A DNA stretch of 64,000 nt from Ferriphaselus sp. R-1. GTDB lineage: Bacteria > Pseudomonadota > Gammaproteobacteria > Burkholderiales > Gallionellaceae. The position numbers and the translations under genes are program-made. The DNA lies in assembly GCF_000746095.1 (NCBI RefSeq), contig NZ_KN050808.1, forward strand, positions 15,172 through 79,171. The letters are read 5' to 3'. This document shows positions 1-7,387 of this stretch, piece by piece. Each line of letters starts with the position of its first letter. Positions within the stretch are counted from its first letter, which is position 1. The notes under the pieces were generated by a model, which had not been told where the DNA came from, did not search any database, and saw only the letters and a list, made by a program, of their open reading frames with translations.

Positions 1-108
1 GTGGCCAAGCCTGTCGAGGTGGCCAAGCCTGTCGAAGTGGCCAAGCCTGTCGAGGTGGCCAGGCCTGTCGAAGTGGCTAAACCAGTCGAGGCCGCCAAGC
101 CTGTCGAG
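1..108 (+). repeat. Six tandem 18-nt coding repeats
   Basis: Six head-to-tail 18-base units of the form GTGGCCAAGCCTGTCGAG fill bases 1-108. They keep the reading frame and encode the hexapeptide VAKPVE. Copies 4 to 6 carry mostly synonymous or conservative changes (R for K in copy 4, A for V in copy 6). The array may continue to the left of the window. Confidence 0.85.
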
Positions 109-402
109 GATGCTGTAGCGATGCCGTTCGCGGGGTCGAAACCTGTCGTCAAGGCAGTTGCGAAGCCTGTTCCGGCCAAGCCTGTCAAGGTCGAGCAGCC
201 TTCCCGGCTAGCACCTGCGGTGGAATCAGCCAAACCAGCGGATGCGCCGGTGGTTGAGCCTCAGCCTGCGTTGAGCAAGCCTGTGGTCAGCAAGCCGATG
301 GCGAAGAGCAAAGCCGTGGAGGTCGTGCCGCCGTCGGAGGTGGCTACACCAGAGGTGGCCCCATCCCAGCCATTTTCGCCGTCGCGGCCAGTGAGAAAGT
401 AA
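1..402 (+). CDS. C-terminal part of AKPVE-repeat protein (5' end outside window)
   Basis: The reading frame is open from the first base to a TAA at 400-402, so the true start is probably upstream of the window. The visible 133 residues begin with six copies of a VAKPVE-type hexapeptide, then continue as a low-complexity Ala/Pro/Val/Lys-rich tail ending SPSRPVRK. No catalytic domain is visible. The composition resembles the disordered, basic tails of some proteobacterial nucleic-acid-binding or envelope-spanning proteins, but no family can be named from this fragment. A strong terminator hairpin follows at 429-449, so it probably ends its own transcript. Coding is supported by third-position GC bias and by synonymous changes between repeat copies. 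The function is unknown. Confidence 0.6.
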   Translation: MAKPVEVAKPVEVAKPVEVARPVEVAKPVEAAKPVEDAVAMPFAGSKPVVKAVAKPVPAKPVKVEQPSRLAPAVESAKPADAPVVEPQPALSKPVVSKPMAKSKAVEVVPPSEVATPEVAPSQPFSPSRPVRK

Positions 403-428
403 CGCCCTGCTCGGGTGAATTGCGAATG

Positions 429-449
429 CGCCCCCTCTGGGGGCGTTTT
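429..449 (+). terminator. Rho-independent terminator upstream of pgsA
   Basis: A perfect inverted repeat CGCCCCC-TCT-GGGGGCG is followed directly by TTTT. It lies 27 nt after the stop of the repeat protein and about 20 nt before pgsA, so it separates the two transcripts. Confidence 0.8.
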
Positions 450-455
450 CGTTTG

Positions 456-461
456 TATAAT
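456..461 (+). promoter_or_regulatory. TATAAT -10-like hexamer just upstream of pgsA
   Basis: A perfect TATAAT sits only 5 nt before the pgsA ATG at 467. If used, transcription would begin at or next to the start codon, giving a leaderless or near-leaderless mRNA. No convincing -35 is visible, because that position falls inside the terminator hairpin. No Shine-Dalgarno sequence is visible. Confidence 0.35.
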
Positions 462-466
462 CGGCC

Positions 467-1042
467 ATGCCCACCAATATCCCCAATTTATTGACCTGGT
501 TCAGGATCTGGATGATTCCGGTCTTCGTTTGTCTGCTCTATCTGCCGGATACCTTGCTCGATGTCCATCAGAAGCATCTGTTCAGTACGCTGATCTTTGC
601 GTTGGCTGCGGTGACCGACTGGCTGGATGGTTATCTGGCCCGCTCGCTGAACCAGACATCGGCCTTCGGTGCCTTCCTTGATCCGGTCGCTGACAAGTTG
701 ATGGTGGCTGCTGCGCTGATCGTGCTGGCGGAGTTGGGCCAAGTGGCGGCGTTCATTGCATTCATCATCATCGGACGGGAGATCACCATTTCCGCCTTGC
801 GCGAATGGATGGCCCAGATCGGTGCCAGCAAGAGTGTGGCGGTGTCGATGATAGGGAAGGTGAAGACGGCATTCCAGATGCTGGCCATCTTGCTGCTGCT
901 GTATCAGGAGCCTGTGATGGGGGTGTCGGCACATCAGGTGGGCACCTGGCTCATTTATCTGGCGGCTGTGCTGACGCTTTGGTCCATGGTGTATTACCTG
1001 ATGTTGGCCATGCCCCAGATTTCCCGCAAGCAACGCGAGTGA
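467..1042 (+). CDS. pgsA: CDP-diacylglycerol--glycerol-3-phosphate 3-phosphatidyltransferase
   Basis: The product condenses CDP-diacylglycerol with glycerol-3-phosphate to give phosphatidylglycerophosphate, the committed step toward phosphatidylglycerol and cardiolipin, in the inner membrane. The 191-residue length fits the family. The N-terminus MPTNIPNLLTWFR matches the conserved PgsA start, which fixes the ATG at 467. The CDP-alcohol phosphotransferase signature D-x2-DG-x2-AR-x8-G-x3-D-x3-D is complete around residues 46-68 (DWLDGYLAR...GAFLDPVAD). Several hydrophobic helices follow, and the C-terminus is short and basic. The stop overlaps the GTG of the next gene by 4 nt, which suggests translational coupling. 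There is no visible Shine-Dalgarno sequence, and a TATAAT lies just upstream. Family assignment is very secure. Confidence 0.95.
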   Translation: MPTNIPNLLTWFRIWMIPVFVCLLYLPDTLLDVHQKHLFSTLIFALAAVTDWLDGYLARSLNQTSAFGAFLDPVADKLMVAAALIVLAELGQVAAFIAFIIIGREITISALREWMAQIGASKSVAVSMIGKVKTAFQMLAILLLLYQEPVMGVSAHQVGTWLIYLAAVLTLWSMVYYLMLAMPQISRKQRE

Positions 1043-1485
1043 GTCGCAGCCCTGTCGCTGTCCCGCAACAGCGCATCCAACTCGGTCCTTCCTACCTGCT
1101 AGCCATGGCAGTACTTGTCGCGCATGGGGTTGCCACGGTCTCCATCGTGGTTCTGGCTGTACCCGCCTGGGTCAAGGTCGCCGTGATCGCGGCACTGCTG
1201 TTCAATTGCGCATATGAGCTTGCTCGCGTCGCCCTGTTGCGGGCATCGTCGTCGTGTGTGGCGTTGCGGCTGGATGACTCGGGTGTCGGGATGGAATTAC
1301 GCGATGGTCGGTCGATGGTGGTCAAATTAGGTGCTGACTGCCTGGTGACTCCGTGGTTGATCGTGCTGGCCCTGATCTCCGAGGATGAGCGGACCACTCG
1401 GCGACTGCTCATTTTGCCGGACAGTTTGAATGCCGAGTCGTTTCGGGCCTTGAGGGTCTGGTTGAAGTGGGGCTGGGCAGGCTAG
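1039..1485 (+). CDS. YgfX/CptA-like membrane protein
   Basis: The gene probably starts at the GTG at 1039, inside the pgsA stop codon (GTGA overlap), and gives 148 residues. Two hydrophobic helices lie near residues 19-55, after the short motif [16 protein letters not shown] soluble part then contains [24 protein letters not shown] and [22 protein letters not shown]. This two-helix-plus-PDSL/RLRVxLRW pattern is typical of the YgfX (CptA) family. In gammaproteobacteria that family pairs with SdhE, and in many proteobacteria it neighbours nadB and rpoE, as here. No sdhE-like gene is in the window. E. coli YgfX has been described as a toxin acting on cytoskeletal proteins; whether that role applies here is unknown. 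The gene converges on nadB, and a single CTAG (1482-1485) supplies both stop codons. Confidence 0.75.
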   Translation: MSRSPVAVPQQRIQLGPSYLLAMAVLVAHGVATVSIVVLAVPAWVKVAVIAALLFNCAYELARVALLRASSSCVALRLDDSGVGMELRDGRSMVVKLGADCLVTPWLIVLALISEDERTTRRLLILPDSLNAESFRALRVWLKWGWAG

Positions 1486-3074
1486 GGCTGCGCGCGCTTG
1501 AAGTTGGGCGGTGTGAGGATCGTCGGTTGCGCGCCAGGGAGCGATTCGGGGTAATCCTTGCTGAAATGCAACCCCCGGCTTTCGCGGCGTTGTTGTGCAC
1601 TGCGTACGATAAGGTCGGCGGAGAGTACCAGATTGCGCAACTCCAACAAGTCTGAGCTGATCCGGAAATGGGCGTAGTACTCGTCGATCTCGTCGTGTAG
1701 CAGGCGAATCCGGTTGGCCGCCCGCTGCAAGCGTTTATTGGTGCGTACGATGCCCACATAGTCCCACATGAAGCGGCGCAGCTCGGCCCAATTGTGCGAG
1801 ATCACCACTTCCTCGTCAGCGTCGGTCACCTGGCTTTCATCCCAGCCAGGCAACTCGGGCAACGTGGCGGGTGGTTGGGCCAGGATGTCCTGTGCAGCGG
1901 CTTCCGCGAAGGTCAGGCATTCGAGCAGCGAATTGCTGGCCAGTCGGTTGGCACCGTGCAGCCCAGTGTAGGCGGTTTCCCCGATTGCATAGAGGTGGTC
2001 GAGATCGGTGCGCCCGTTCAGGTCTGTGATCAGCCCGCCGCAGGTGTAGTGAGCAGCCGGCACGACAGGGATGGGCTGCCGGGTGATGTCTATCCCCAAC
2101 GCATGGCAGTGGGCAAGTATGTTGGGGAAGTGTTCCTGCAGGAACGCTTCCGGCTGGTGGGAAATATCCAGGTAGACGCAGTCCAGTCCGCGTTTTTTCA
2201 TCTCGAAGTCGATCGCACGGGCCACGATGTCACGTGGAGCCAGTTCTGCGCGTGCATCATGCCAGGGCATGAAACGTGTGCCGTCAGGCAATTTGAGCAG
2301 CCCGCCTTCACCACGTACTGCTTCAGAGATCAGGAACGAGCGCGCATGGGGATGGTAGAGGCAAGTCGGGTGGAACTGGATGAATTCCATGTTCGCGACC
2401 CGGCACCCTGCGCGCCAGCCCATGGCAATCCCGTCACCAGTGGCGGTGTCCGGGTTGGTGCTGTACAGATAGACCTTGCCTGCGCCGCCGGTGGCCAGCA
2501 CGGTATTGTGTGCTGTGAGCGTGGTGACTTGGCCGGTGACGCAATCGAGTGCGTAGGCACCGTAGCAACGATCATTGGGCAGGCCCAGCTTAGCACCAGT
2601 GATCAGGTCGACCGAGTTGTACCGTTCGAGTATGGTGATGTTGGGGTGGGCGGCGGCGCGCGCAGCCAACGTGGCCTGTACCGCATGACCCGTCGCATCG
2701 GCGGCGTGAATGATGCGGCGATGGCTGTGCCCGCCTTCTTGCGTCAGGTGATAGCCGCGCTCGCTGGCTTCATCCCGGGTGAAGGCGACACCCTGTGCGA
2801 TCAGCCAGTCGATGGCGGCCTTGCCATGCTCGACGACGAAGCGGGTGGTGGCCTCGTCGCACAATCCGGCACCGGCGATCAAGGTGTCGCGGATATGGGC
2901 TTCGAAAGAATCATCGGATGACAATACGGCAGCGATACCGCCTTGCGCCTGTCCGCTGGCCCCATCCAGAGTGGATTTCTTGGTGATCAGGCCGATCCTT
3001 TGCTGGTCGGCCAGTTTGAGTGCCAGTGAGAGACCGGCAAGTCCACTGCCGATGATCAGGGTGTCGAAGCGCAC
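1482..3074 (-). CDS. nadB: L-aspartate oxidase
   Basis: NadB oxidises L-aspartate to iminoaspartate, the first step of de novo NAD synthesis; NadA and NadC are not in this window. The 530-residue protein opens with the FAD-binding GSGLAG motif (residues 9-14) and [11 protein letters not shown]. It then carries the succinate dehydrogenase/fumarate reductase flavoprotein family motifs [27 protein letters not shown] and [21 protein letters not shown] precedes the helical C-terminal domain. The start is GTG at 3074, and no strong Shine-Dalgarno sequence is visible. It lies head-to-head with rpoE and tail-to-tail with the ygfX-like gene. nadB beside rpoE is a recurrent proteobacterial arrangement. 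Confidence 0.95.
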   Translation of the reverse strand: MRFDTLIIGSGLAGLSLALKLADQQRIGLITKKSTLDGASGQAQGGIAAVLSSDDSFEAHIRDTLIAGAGLCDEATTRFVVEHGKAAIDWLIAQGVAFTRDEASERGYHLTQEGGHSHRRIIHAADATGHAVQATLAARAAAHPNITILERYNSVDLITGAKLGLPNDRCYGAYALDCVTGQVTTLTAHNTVLATGGAGKVYLYSTNPDTATGDGIAMGWRAGCRVANMEFIQFHPTCLYHPHARSFLISEAVRGEGGLLKLPDGTRFMPWHDARAELAPRDIVARAIDFEMKKRGLDCVYLDISHQPEAFLQEHFPNILAHCHALGIDITRQPIPVVPAAHYTCGGLITDLNGRTDLDHLYAIGETAYTGLHGANRLASNSLLECLTFAEAAAQDILAQPPATLPELPGWDESQVTDADEEVVISHNWAELRRFMWDYVGIVRTNKRLQRAANRIRLLHDEIDEYYAHFRISSDLLELRNLVLSADLIVRSAQQRRESRGLHFSKDYPESLPGAQPTILTPPNFKRAQP

Positions 3075-3158
3075 GGAAATTTGGCTAGAGTGATTATGGG
3101 CCGAACTATATCCGAAAATCCCGTGTGCAGGGAATGTGGGAAAAATTCCGACATGGGT

Positions 3159-3185
3159 GAACTAATTGCCAGGCGGATTGTCTGT
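3159..3185 (+). promoter_or_regulatory. Possible sigma-E autoregulatory promoter of rpoE
   Basis: GAACTAA (3159-3165), a 15-nt spacer and TCTGT (3181-3185) resemble the sigma-E consensus (GAACTT, 15-17 nt, TCTGA/TCTAA). Sigma-E operons are usually autoregulated. The match is imperfect (A for T in the -35, T for A in the -10), so this is a candidate only. Confidence 0.4.
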
Positions 3186-3205
3186 TCTCACGTGTAGTTT
3201 GAAGC

Positions 3206-3234
3206 TTACCGAACCATCCCTGTGCGGTTATACT
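3206..3234 (+). promoter_or_regulatory. Possible sigma-70 promoter of rpoE
   Basis: TATACT (3229-3234) is a good -10, with a weak -35 (TTACCG, 3206-3211) at 17-nt spacing. It is followed by a GC-rich discriminator, AGCGCGCCC. The rpoE ATG is 47 nt downstream. It could supply basal expression next to the sigma-E-like promoter. Confidence 0.45.
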
Positions 3235-3280
3235 AGCGCGCCCTTGTGAGGGCACATATAGCGAGTATAGCGAGACAGAG

Positions 3281-3880
3281 ATGGGTGACAGGGAAGTAGA
3301 TCAACAACTGGTGGAGCGGACGCAGCGCGGAGACAAGCGCGCGTTCGAGTTGCTGGTCGCCAAATACCAGCGCAAGCTGGGACGGCTGATCTCACGCTTC
3401 ATCCGCGATCCGGCGGAGGTCGAGGATGTGACGCAGGAAGCGTTCATCAAGGCTTACCGGGCATTGCCGGCCTTCCGTGGAGAGAGTGCGTTCTACACGT
3501 GGCTGTACCGTATCGGCATCAATACGGCGAAGAATTACTTGCTGGCAAGTGGGCGACGCGCTCCGACCAGTACGCCATTCGATGCCGAAGAGGCCGAAAG
3601 CTTCGAGGATGCCGGCTTGCTGCACGAAGTCAGTACGCCGGAGAATGAGATGATGAGCCGGCAGGTGGTCGATGCGGTGAACGCCTCCTTGCAGCAACTG
3701 CCGGATGATTTGCGTACCGCATTGACGTTGCGAGAGATCGAGGGTCTGAGCTACGAGGAGATCGCCAGCGTGATGAATTGCCCGGTAGGAACGGTCCGCT
3801 CGCGCATCTTCCGGGCCCGCGAGGCCATCGCACAGAATTTACGCCCACTGTTGGGCACCAACAAAGATACGAGGTGGTAG
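3281..3880 (+). CDS. rpoE: RNA polymerase sigma-E factor (RpoE/AlgU)
   Basis: This is an ECF sigma factor of 199 residues that directs the envelope-stress response. Region 2 is recognisable at residues 25-90 (DVTQEAFIKAYRALPAFRGE, FYTWLYRIGINTAKNYL). Region 4 with its helix-turn-helix lies near residues 135-190 (LREIEGLSYEEIASVMNCPV, GTVRSRIFRAREAI). The ATG at 3281 gives the standard N-terminus (DREVDQQLVERTQRGDKRAFE). It heads the operon rpoE-rseA-rseB-rseC-degP, and the next ATG is 2 nt after its stop. Upstream are one sigma-E-like and one sigma-70-like promoter candidate. RseA and RseB are expected to restrain its activity. Identification is secure from sequence and context. Confidence 0.96.
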   Translation: MGDREVDQQLVERTQRGDKRAFELLVAKYQRKLGRLISRFIRDPAEVEDVTQEAFIKAYRALPAFRGESAFYTWLYRIGINTAKNYLLASGRRAPTSTPFDAEEAESFEDAGLLHEVSTPENEMMSRQVVDAVNASLQQLPDDLRTALTLREIEGLSYEEIASVMNCPVGTVRSRIFRAREAIAQNLRPLLGTNKDTRW

Positions 3881-3882
3881 CT

Positions 3883-4383
3883 ATGAAACAACAAATCTCC
3901 GCACTGATGGATGGTGAGCTGTTTGATGATGATGCAGAAGCGCTGCTCGATGTCATGAAGCGCCATCCCGAGGCAGACGAAGATTGGCAGACGTACCACC
4001 TCATCGGCGACATCCTGCGTCAGCCGGATCAGGCTCATGCCGATATCAGCGCCAAGTTGCGTGCCCGTTTGCAGGCTGAGCCCACGGTGTTGGCCCCCAG
4101 AGCGAGCACGCGCCAGCAGAAGGCCCGCTGGTTCGCGCTGTCCGCCGCCGCTTCGGTGTTGGCCGTCGGGGTGGTCGCATGGATGTCAGTGCAGATCTCT
4201 CCGGAAGCCGCTCCCCAGGTCGCGGCCCAACAGCAAGAGCTCAGTGTACGCCCCGCCAGTTACTCCACCGAGGGTGGGGTCGATGATTACTTGATGGCGC
4301 ATCAGGAGATGTCGCCCAGTTCGGATATCCGGGGAGCCGCGCCCTATGCGCGGACCGTGATTTCTGGGCAGACGGGACGATGA
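3883..4383 (+). CDS. rseA: Anti-sigma-E factor RseA (MucA)
   Basis: RseA is a single-pass inner-membrane protein that sequesters sigma-E until regulated proteolysis releases it. The start is the ATG at 3883 after GAGGTGG, not the longer upstream frame that overlaps rpoE. It yields MKQQISALMDGEL, the classic RseA N-terminus. Of 166 residues, about 1-80 form the acidic sigma-binding domain (DGELFDDDAEALLD, WQTYHLIGDILR). A transmembrane helix lies near residues 88-110 (FALSAAASVLAVGVVAW). The periplasmic tail contains VDDYLMAHQEMSP, similar to the RseB-interacting RseA C-terminal region. The stop overlaps the rseB ATG (ATGA), so translation is probably coupled. Confidence 0.93.
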   Translation: MKQQISALMDGELFDDDAEALLDVMKRHPEADEDWQTYHLIGDILRQPDQAHADISAKLRARLQAEPTVLAPRASTRQQKARWFALSAAASVLAVGVVAWMSVQISPEAAPQVAAQQQELSVRPASYSTEGGVDDYLMAHQEMSPSSDIRGAAPYARTVISGQTGR

Positions 4384-5342
4384 TAGTCCGTTGCCTGCGC
4401 TATCTGGCGGTGGGGGCCGTTTGTGTGGCTTTGCCCGTTCAGGCTGAACCGGGCAGCCCGGTCGATACCGGTTGGTTACAGACTTTGGCCTTTGCTGCCC
4501 ACAAGACCGAATTCAGTGGTACGTTCGTCTACCAGCACGGTAGCCATGTGGAGACGTCGCGCATCGCCCATCTGCTGGATGCCAAGGGGGAGCACGAACA
4601 TATCGAATCGCTGGACGGCCCCCATCGCGAGGTCTATCGGGACAACGGTCAGGTGTGGTGTGTGCTGGGCGAGCACCAAAGCGTGCGCGTAGAGAAGAGT
4701 GCGAATCGACGTTCTTTCCCGGACTTGCTGCCCGAGCAACTCACTTCGCTGCGCGAAAACTACCAGATCCATGAGGCCGAGCGTTCCCGTGTCGCCGGGT
4801 TCGAGGCGCAAGCGATCATCTTCAAGCCACGCGACGGTTTGCGGTACACCCACAAGATGTGGGCCCATCTCGATTCCGGGCTGCTGTTGAAGAGCATCAT
4901 GCTGGACGAGCGAGGGGCTCCGGTGGAGCAGTATGCGTTCACCCAGTTGAGTGTGGGCAAGAATCTGGATCGTACCTGGCTGGCCTCGGTGAACACACCT
5001 CCGGAGGTGTCGCAGCCAAAGCCAGCTTTGACTGTGCTGGGCAATACGGGCTGGCGGGTGGATGCCATACCGGCAGGATTCAAAAAATTGACGGAGATTC
5101 GTCGCCCCTTGCGTGACCGGAAACAACCTGTGATTCAGCAGGTTTACAGCGACGGATTGGCAGGTGTCTCGGTGTTCATAGAGCCGGAGCGCCGCCCGGA
5201 TGAGGTCGGCGGGCTGACCAGCCACGGGGCCATCAATATCGTTAGCCGTTCCATGGACGGCTTTCGCGTGACCGTAGTGGGTGAGGTGCCTGCCCGTACT
5301 GTGATCCAGATAGCCGATTCCGTGCGTTACGCCGGTCAGTGA
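4380..5342 (+). CDS. rseB: Sigma-E regulatory protein RseB (MucB)
   Basis: RseB is a periplasmic protein that binds the RseA tail and shields it from DegS-type cleavage; lipid or LPS intermediates relieve this in E. coli. The 320-residue product starts with a signal peptide (residues 1-22, cleavage near VQAEP). An LolA/LolB-like N-terminal domain follows (LAFAAHKTEFSGTFVYQHG, REVYRDNGQVWCV), with MLDERGAPVEQYAFTQ near residue 180. The C-terminal RseA-binding domain follows (LGNTGWRVDAIPAGFKKL, VYSDGLAGVSVFIEP). It overlaps rseA by 4 nt and is followed closely by rseC. Length and motifs match the family. Confidence 0.93.
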   Translation: MIVRCLRYLAVGAVCVALPVQAEPGSPVDTGWLQTLAFAAHKTEFSGTFVYQHGSHVETSRIAHLLDAKGEHEHIESLDGPHREVYRDNGQVWCVLGEHQSVRVEKSANRRSFPDLLPEQLTSLRENYQIHEAERSRVAGFEAQAIIFKPRDGLRYTHKMWAHLDSGLLLKSIMLDERGAPVEQYAFTQLSVGKNLDRTWLASVNTPPEVSQPKPALTVLGNTGWRVDAIPAGFKKLTEIRRPLRDRKQPVIQQVYSDGLAGVSVFIEPERRPDEVGGLTSHGAINIVSRSMDGFRVTVVGEVPARTVIQIADSVRYAGQ

Positions 5343-5344
5343 CC

Positions 5345-5794
5345 ATGCTGGAAGCACGCGCCATCGTCGTCCGTACCGATGCCCGGCAAGCCTGGGTCGA
5401 GGCGCGTCATGATGTCTCCGGCTGCGCCACCTGTCAGGGCAAGGGCTGCGGCAGCAGCAAACTTTCGCAGATGTTCTGCTCCAACAAGGAGCGCCTGTTC
5501 CGTGTCAAAAACCCGATCGCCGCCCAAGCCGGGGATGAAGTGGTCATCGCCATCGGCGAGGGGGCGGTATTGCACGGGGTGGCGATGGTGTACCTGTTGC
5601 CTTTGACCGGATTGCTGCTGGGCGGGATGTTCGGAGCTGCCCTGGTGCAGCAGGTAGGTCAGCGTGACGGCTACGCGGCATTCGGGGCGGGGACGGGGTT
5701 GTTGCTCGGCTTTTTCTTGTCACACGTACTGACGCGGCGTCGCAGCAAGGCCGGCGGACAGGCCTATATCGCCCGACGCTGGCAGGGAGATTGA
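5345..5794 (+). CDS. rseC: RseC/MucC-type positive regulator of sigma-E
   Basis: This small inner-membrane protein (149 residues) belongs to the RseC/MucC family, which mildly promotes sigma-E activity and is linked to redox or Rsx functions in other bacteria. The N-terminal half carries four cysteines (about residues 27, 30, 35 and 45; GCATCQGKGCGSS), a possible Fe-S or redox motif. A beta-rich stretch ends VIAIGEGAVLHG, and two transmembrane helices span residues 80-128. I chose the ATG at 5345. A GTG at 5339 that overlaps the rseB stop would add two residues and is an equally plausible coupled start. It lies third after rpoE, as in E. coli and Pseudomonas. Confidence 0.88.
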   Translation: MLEARAIVVRTDARQAWVEARHDVSGCATCQGKGCGSSKLSQMFCSNKERLFRVKNPIAAQAGDEVVIAIGEGAVLHGVAMVYLLPLTGLLLGGMFGAALVQQVGQRDGYAAFGAGTGLLLGFFLSHVLTRRRSKAGGQAYIARRWQGD

Positions 5795-5813
5795 TCGATA
5801 AACTGGAGGAAAT

Positions 5814-7223
5814 ATGTGGTCCAATTTTCTTAAGTCATTGGTTTTTGTTCTGTCGTTCCAAGCAAGCGTGGCTTCGGCCAGGGAGTTGCCCGACTTTACT
5901 GAGTTGGTCGAGAAGCAAGGCCCTGCCGTAGTCAACATCAGTACCGTCCAGGTCGCGAAATCACCGCAGCAAACGTTTCCCGGCCTGGCCGAGAACGACC
6001 CCTTTTTCGAATATTTCCGCCGTTTCTTTCCTCAGCAAGCGCCGCATGACCAGGAGGTCCAGTCGCTAGGTTCCGGTTTTATCATCAGCCAGGATGGCTA
6101 CATCCTGACCAACGCCCATGTGGTCGACAGTGCCGACAAGATCACGGTGCGGCTGACCGACAAGCGCGAGTTCAAGGCCAAGGTGATCGGAGCAGACAGG
6201 CGTACCGATGTGGCCGTGCTCAAGATCGAAGCCCAAGGCTTGCCCGTGGTGGCGACCGGCGCGCCGGACGCGCTCAAGGTCGGGGAGTGGGTAGTGGCGA
6301 TAGGCTCGCCATTCGGTTTCAGCAACAGCGTGACAGCAGGTATCGTCAGCGCCAAGGGGCGCTCCTTGCCCAACGATAAGGGCGAGAACATCGTGCCCTT
6401 CATCCAGACCGATGTGGCGATCAATCCCGGCAACTCCGGTGGTCCCCTGTTCAACATGAAAGGCGAGGTGGTCGGTATCAACTCGCAGATCTACAGCCGT
6501 TCCGGCGGCTATATGGGCTTGGCGTTCGCCATTCCCATCGATGTGGCACTGGATGTCGCCGGGCAGCTGCGTACCAGCGGCAAGGTTACGCGCGGGCGTA
6601 TCGGCGTGTCCATCGAGGAGGTGACGACTGACAAGGCTGAATCCTTCGGGCTGGGCAAGGCTCAGGGCGCGCTTATCAGCAGCGTGGAGAAGGATGGCCC
6701 GGCGGATAAGGCCGGCATCCGCTTCGGCGATGTGGTACTCAAGTTCAATGGCAAGGTGGTGGCCACGGCGGGCGACTTGCCGCGCATGGTGCGCAACGCG
6801 CGGCCTGGAAGCCAGGCGAGCGTCGAAGTATGGCGCTCTGGTGCAGTGAGGGAGTTGAAACTGACCGTCGGCGAGATGCCGAACGACAACGAGGCCGAGG
6901 CCGCGCCGCGCGGGGGCAAGTCGCCGACTGCCGAAGCGAACTATCTGCCACGTCTGGGCATCAGCGTCAGCGAGCGGAGTGCCGAACAGAAAACGCCGCG
7001 CGTCAGCGGCGGGCTGGTCGTGGAAGAGGTAAGGGGCAGTGTCGCACGCCAGGCCGGATTGCAACGTGGGGACGTGATCCTCGCCATCGGCAATATCGAG
7101 ATCGTCAGCCTCGCACAGTTCAACAGTGTGCTGAAGCAAGTCCCGAACGGCAGGAATGTCGCATTGCTGGTACGTCGGGGCGAAGGGGCCTCCTACGTGG
7201 CCATCAAGCTGGACGAGAGATGA
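5814..7223 (+). CDS. degP: Periplasmic Do-like serine protease/chaperone DegP (MucD)
   Basis: This ATP-independent protease degrades misfolded envelope proteins and is a typical end product of the sigma-E operon. The 469-residue protein has a signal peptide of about 22 residues (QASVASA). The trypsin-like domain contains the catalytic triad His102 (LTNAHVV), Asp132 (RRTDVAVLKI) and Ser208 (NPGNSGGPLFN). Two PDZ domains follow (about residues 255-360 and 375-465), with GALISSVEKDGPADKAGI and LVVEEVRGSVARQAGL as carboxylate-binding regions. A good GGAGGAAAT Shine-Dalgarno precedes the ATG at 5814. The gap after rseC is short (19 nt), so co-transcription is likely. Length and two PDZ domains support DegP/MucD over DegS. 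Confidence 0.95.
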   Translation: MWSNFLKSLVFVLSFQASVASARELPDFTELVEKQGPAVVNISTVQVAKSPQQTFPGLAENDPFFEYFRRFFPQQAPHDQEVQSLGSGFIISQDGYILTNAHVVDSADKITVRLTDKREFKAKVIGADRRTDVAVLKIEAQGLPVVATGAPDALKVGEWVVAIGSPFGFSNSVTAGIVSAKGRSLPNDKGENIVPFIQTDVAINPGNSGGPLFNMKGEVVGINSQIYSRSGGYMGLAFAIPIDVALDVAGQLRTSGKVTRGRIGVSIEEVTTDKAESFGLGKAQGALISSVEKDGPADKAGIRFGDVVLKFNGKVVATAGDLPRMVRNARPGSQASVEVWRSGAVRELKLTVGEMPNDNEAEAAPRGGKSPTAEANYLPRLGISVSERSAEQKTPRVSGGLVVEEVRGSVARQAGLQRGDVILAIGNIEIVSLAQFNSVLKQVPNGRNVALLVRRGEGASYVAIKLDER

Positions 7224-7241
7224 CCCGCTGACCTTTCCTCG

Positions 7242-7266
7242 GGGCGGTCCGTGCGCCGGATCGCCC
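7242..7266 (+). terminator. Stem-loop between degP and flhA
   Basis: GGGCGGTCCG and CGGATCGCCC form a 10-bp stem (one G-U wobble) around a 5-nt loop, 18 nt after the degP stop. No T-run follows, so it may be an mRNA 3' stabiliser or a weak or Rho-assisted terminator rather than a classical one. Confidence 0.4.
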
Positions 7267-7387
7267 ACCGTGTCCAGCGCATCGCCTGACCGAATTGCAG
7301 TCTTAATCCCGCGTTATTCCGGCCATTGCATTTACTCCGGGTGCCGATAATGGGCATCAGCAAGATTGTCATTTGAGCGGGGAAGCA

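Noticed and set aside
1-108. Short tandem repeats considered as a CRISPR array
   Set aside because: The units are contiguous, have no spacers, keep reading frame and encode a peptide repeat; no cas genes are present.
7343-7350. GCCGATAA, a perfect sigma-28 -10, upstream of flhA
   Set aside because: The -35 position (7324-7331) reads CATTGCAT rather than TAAAGTTT, and flhA is usually not a FliA-dependent gene. Probably chance.
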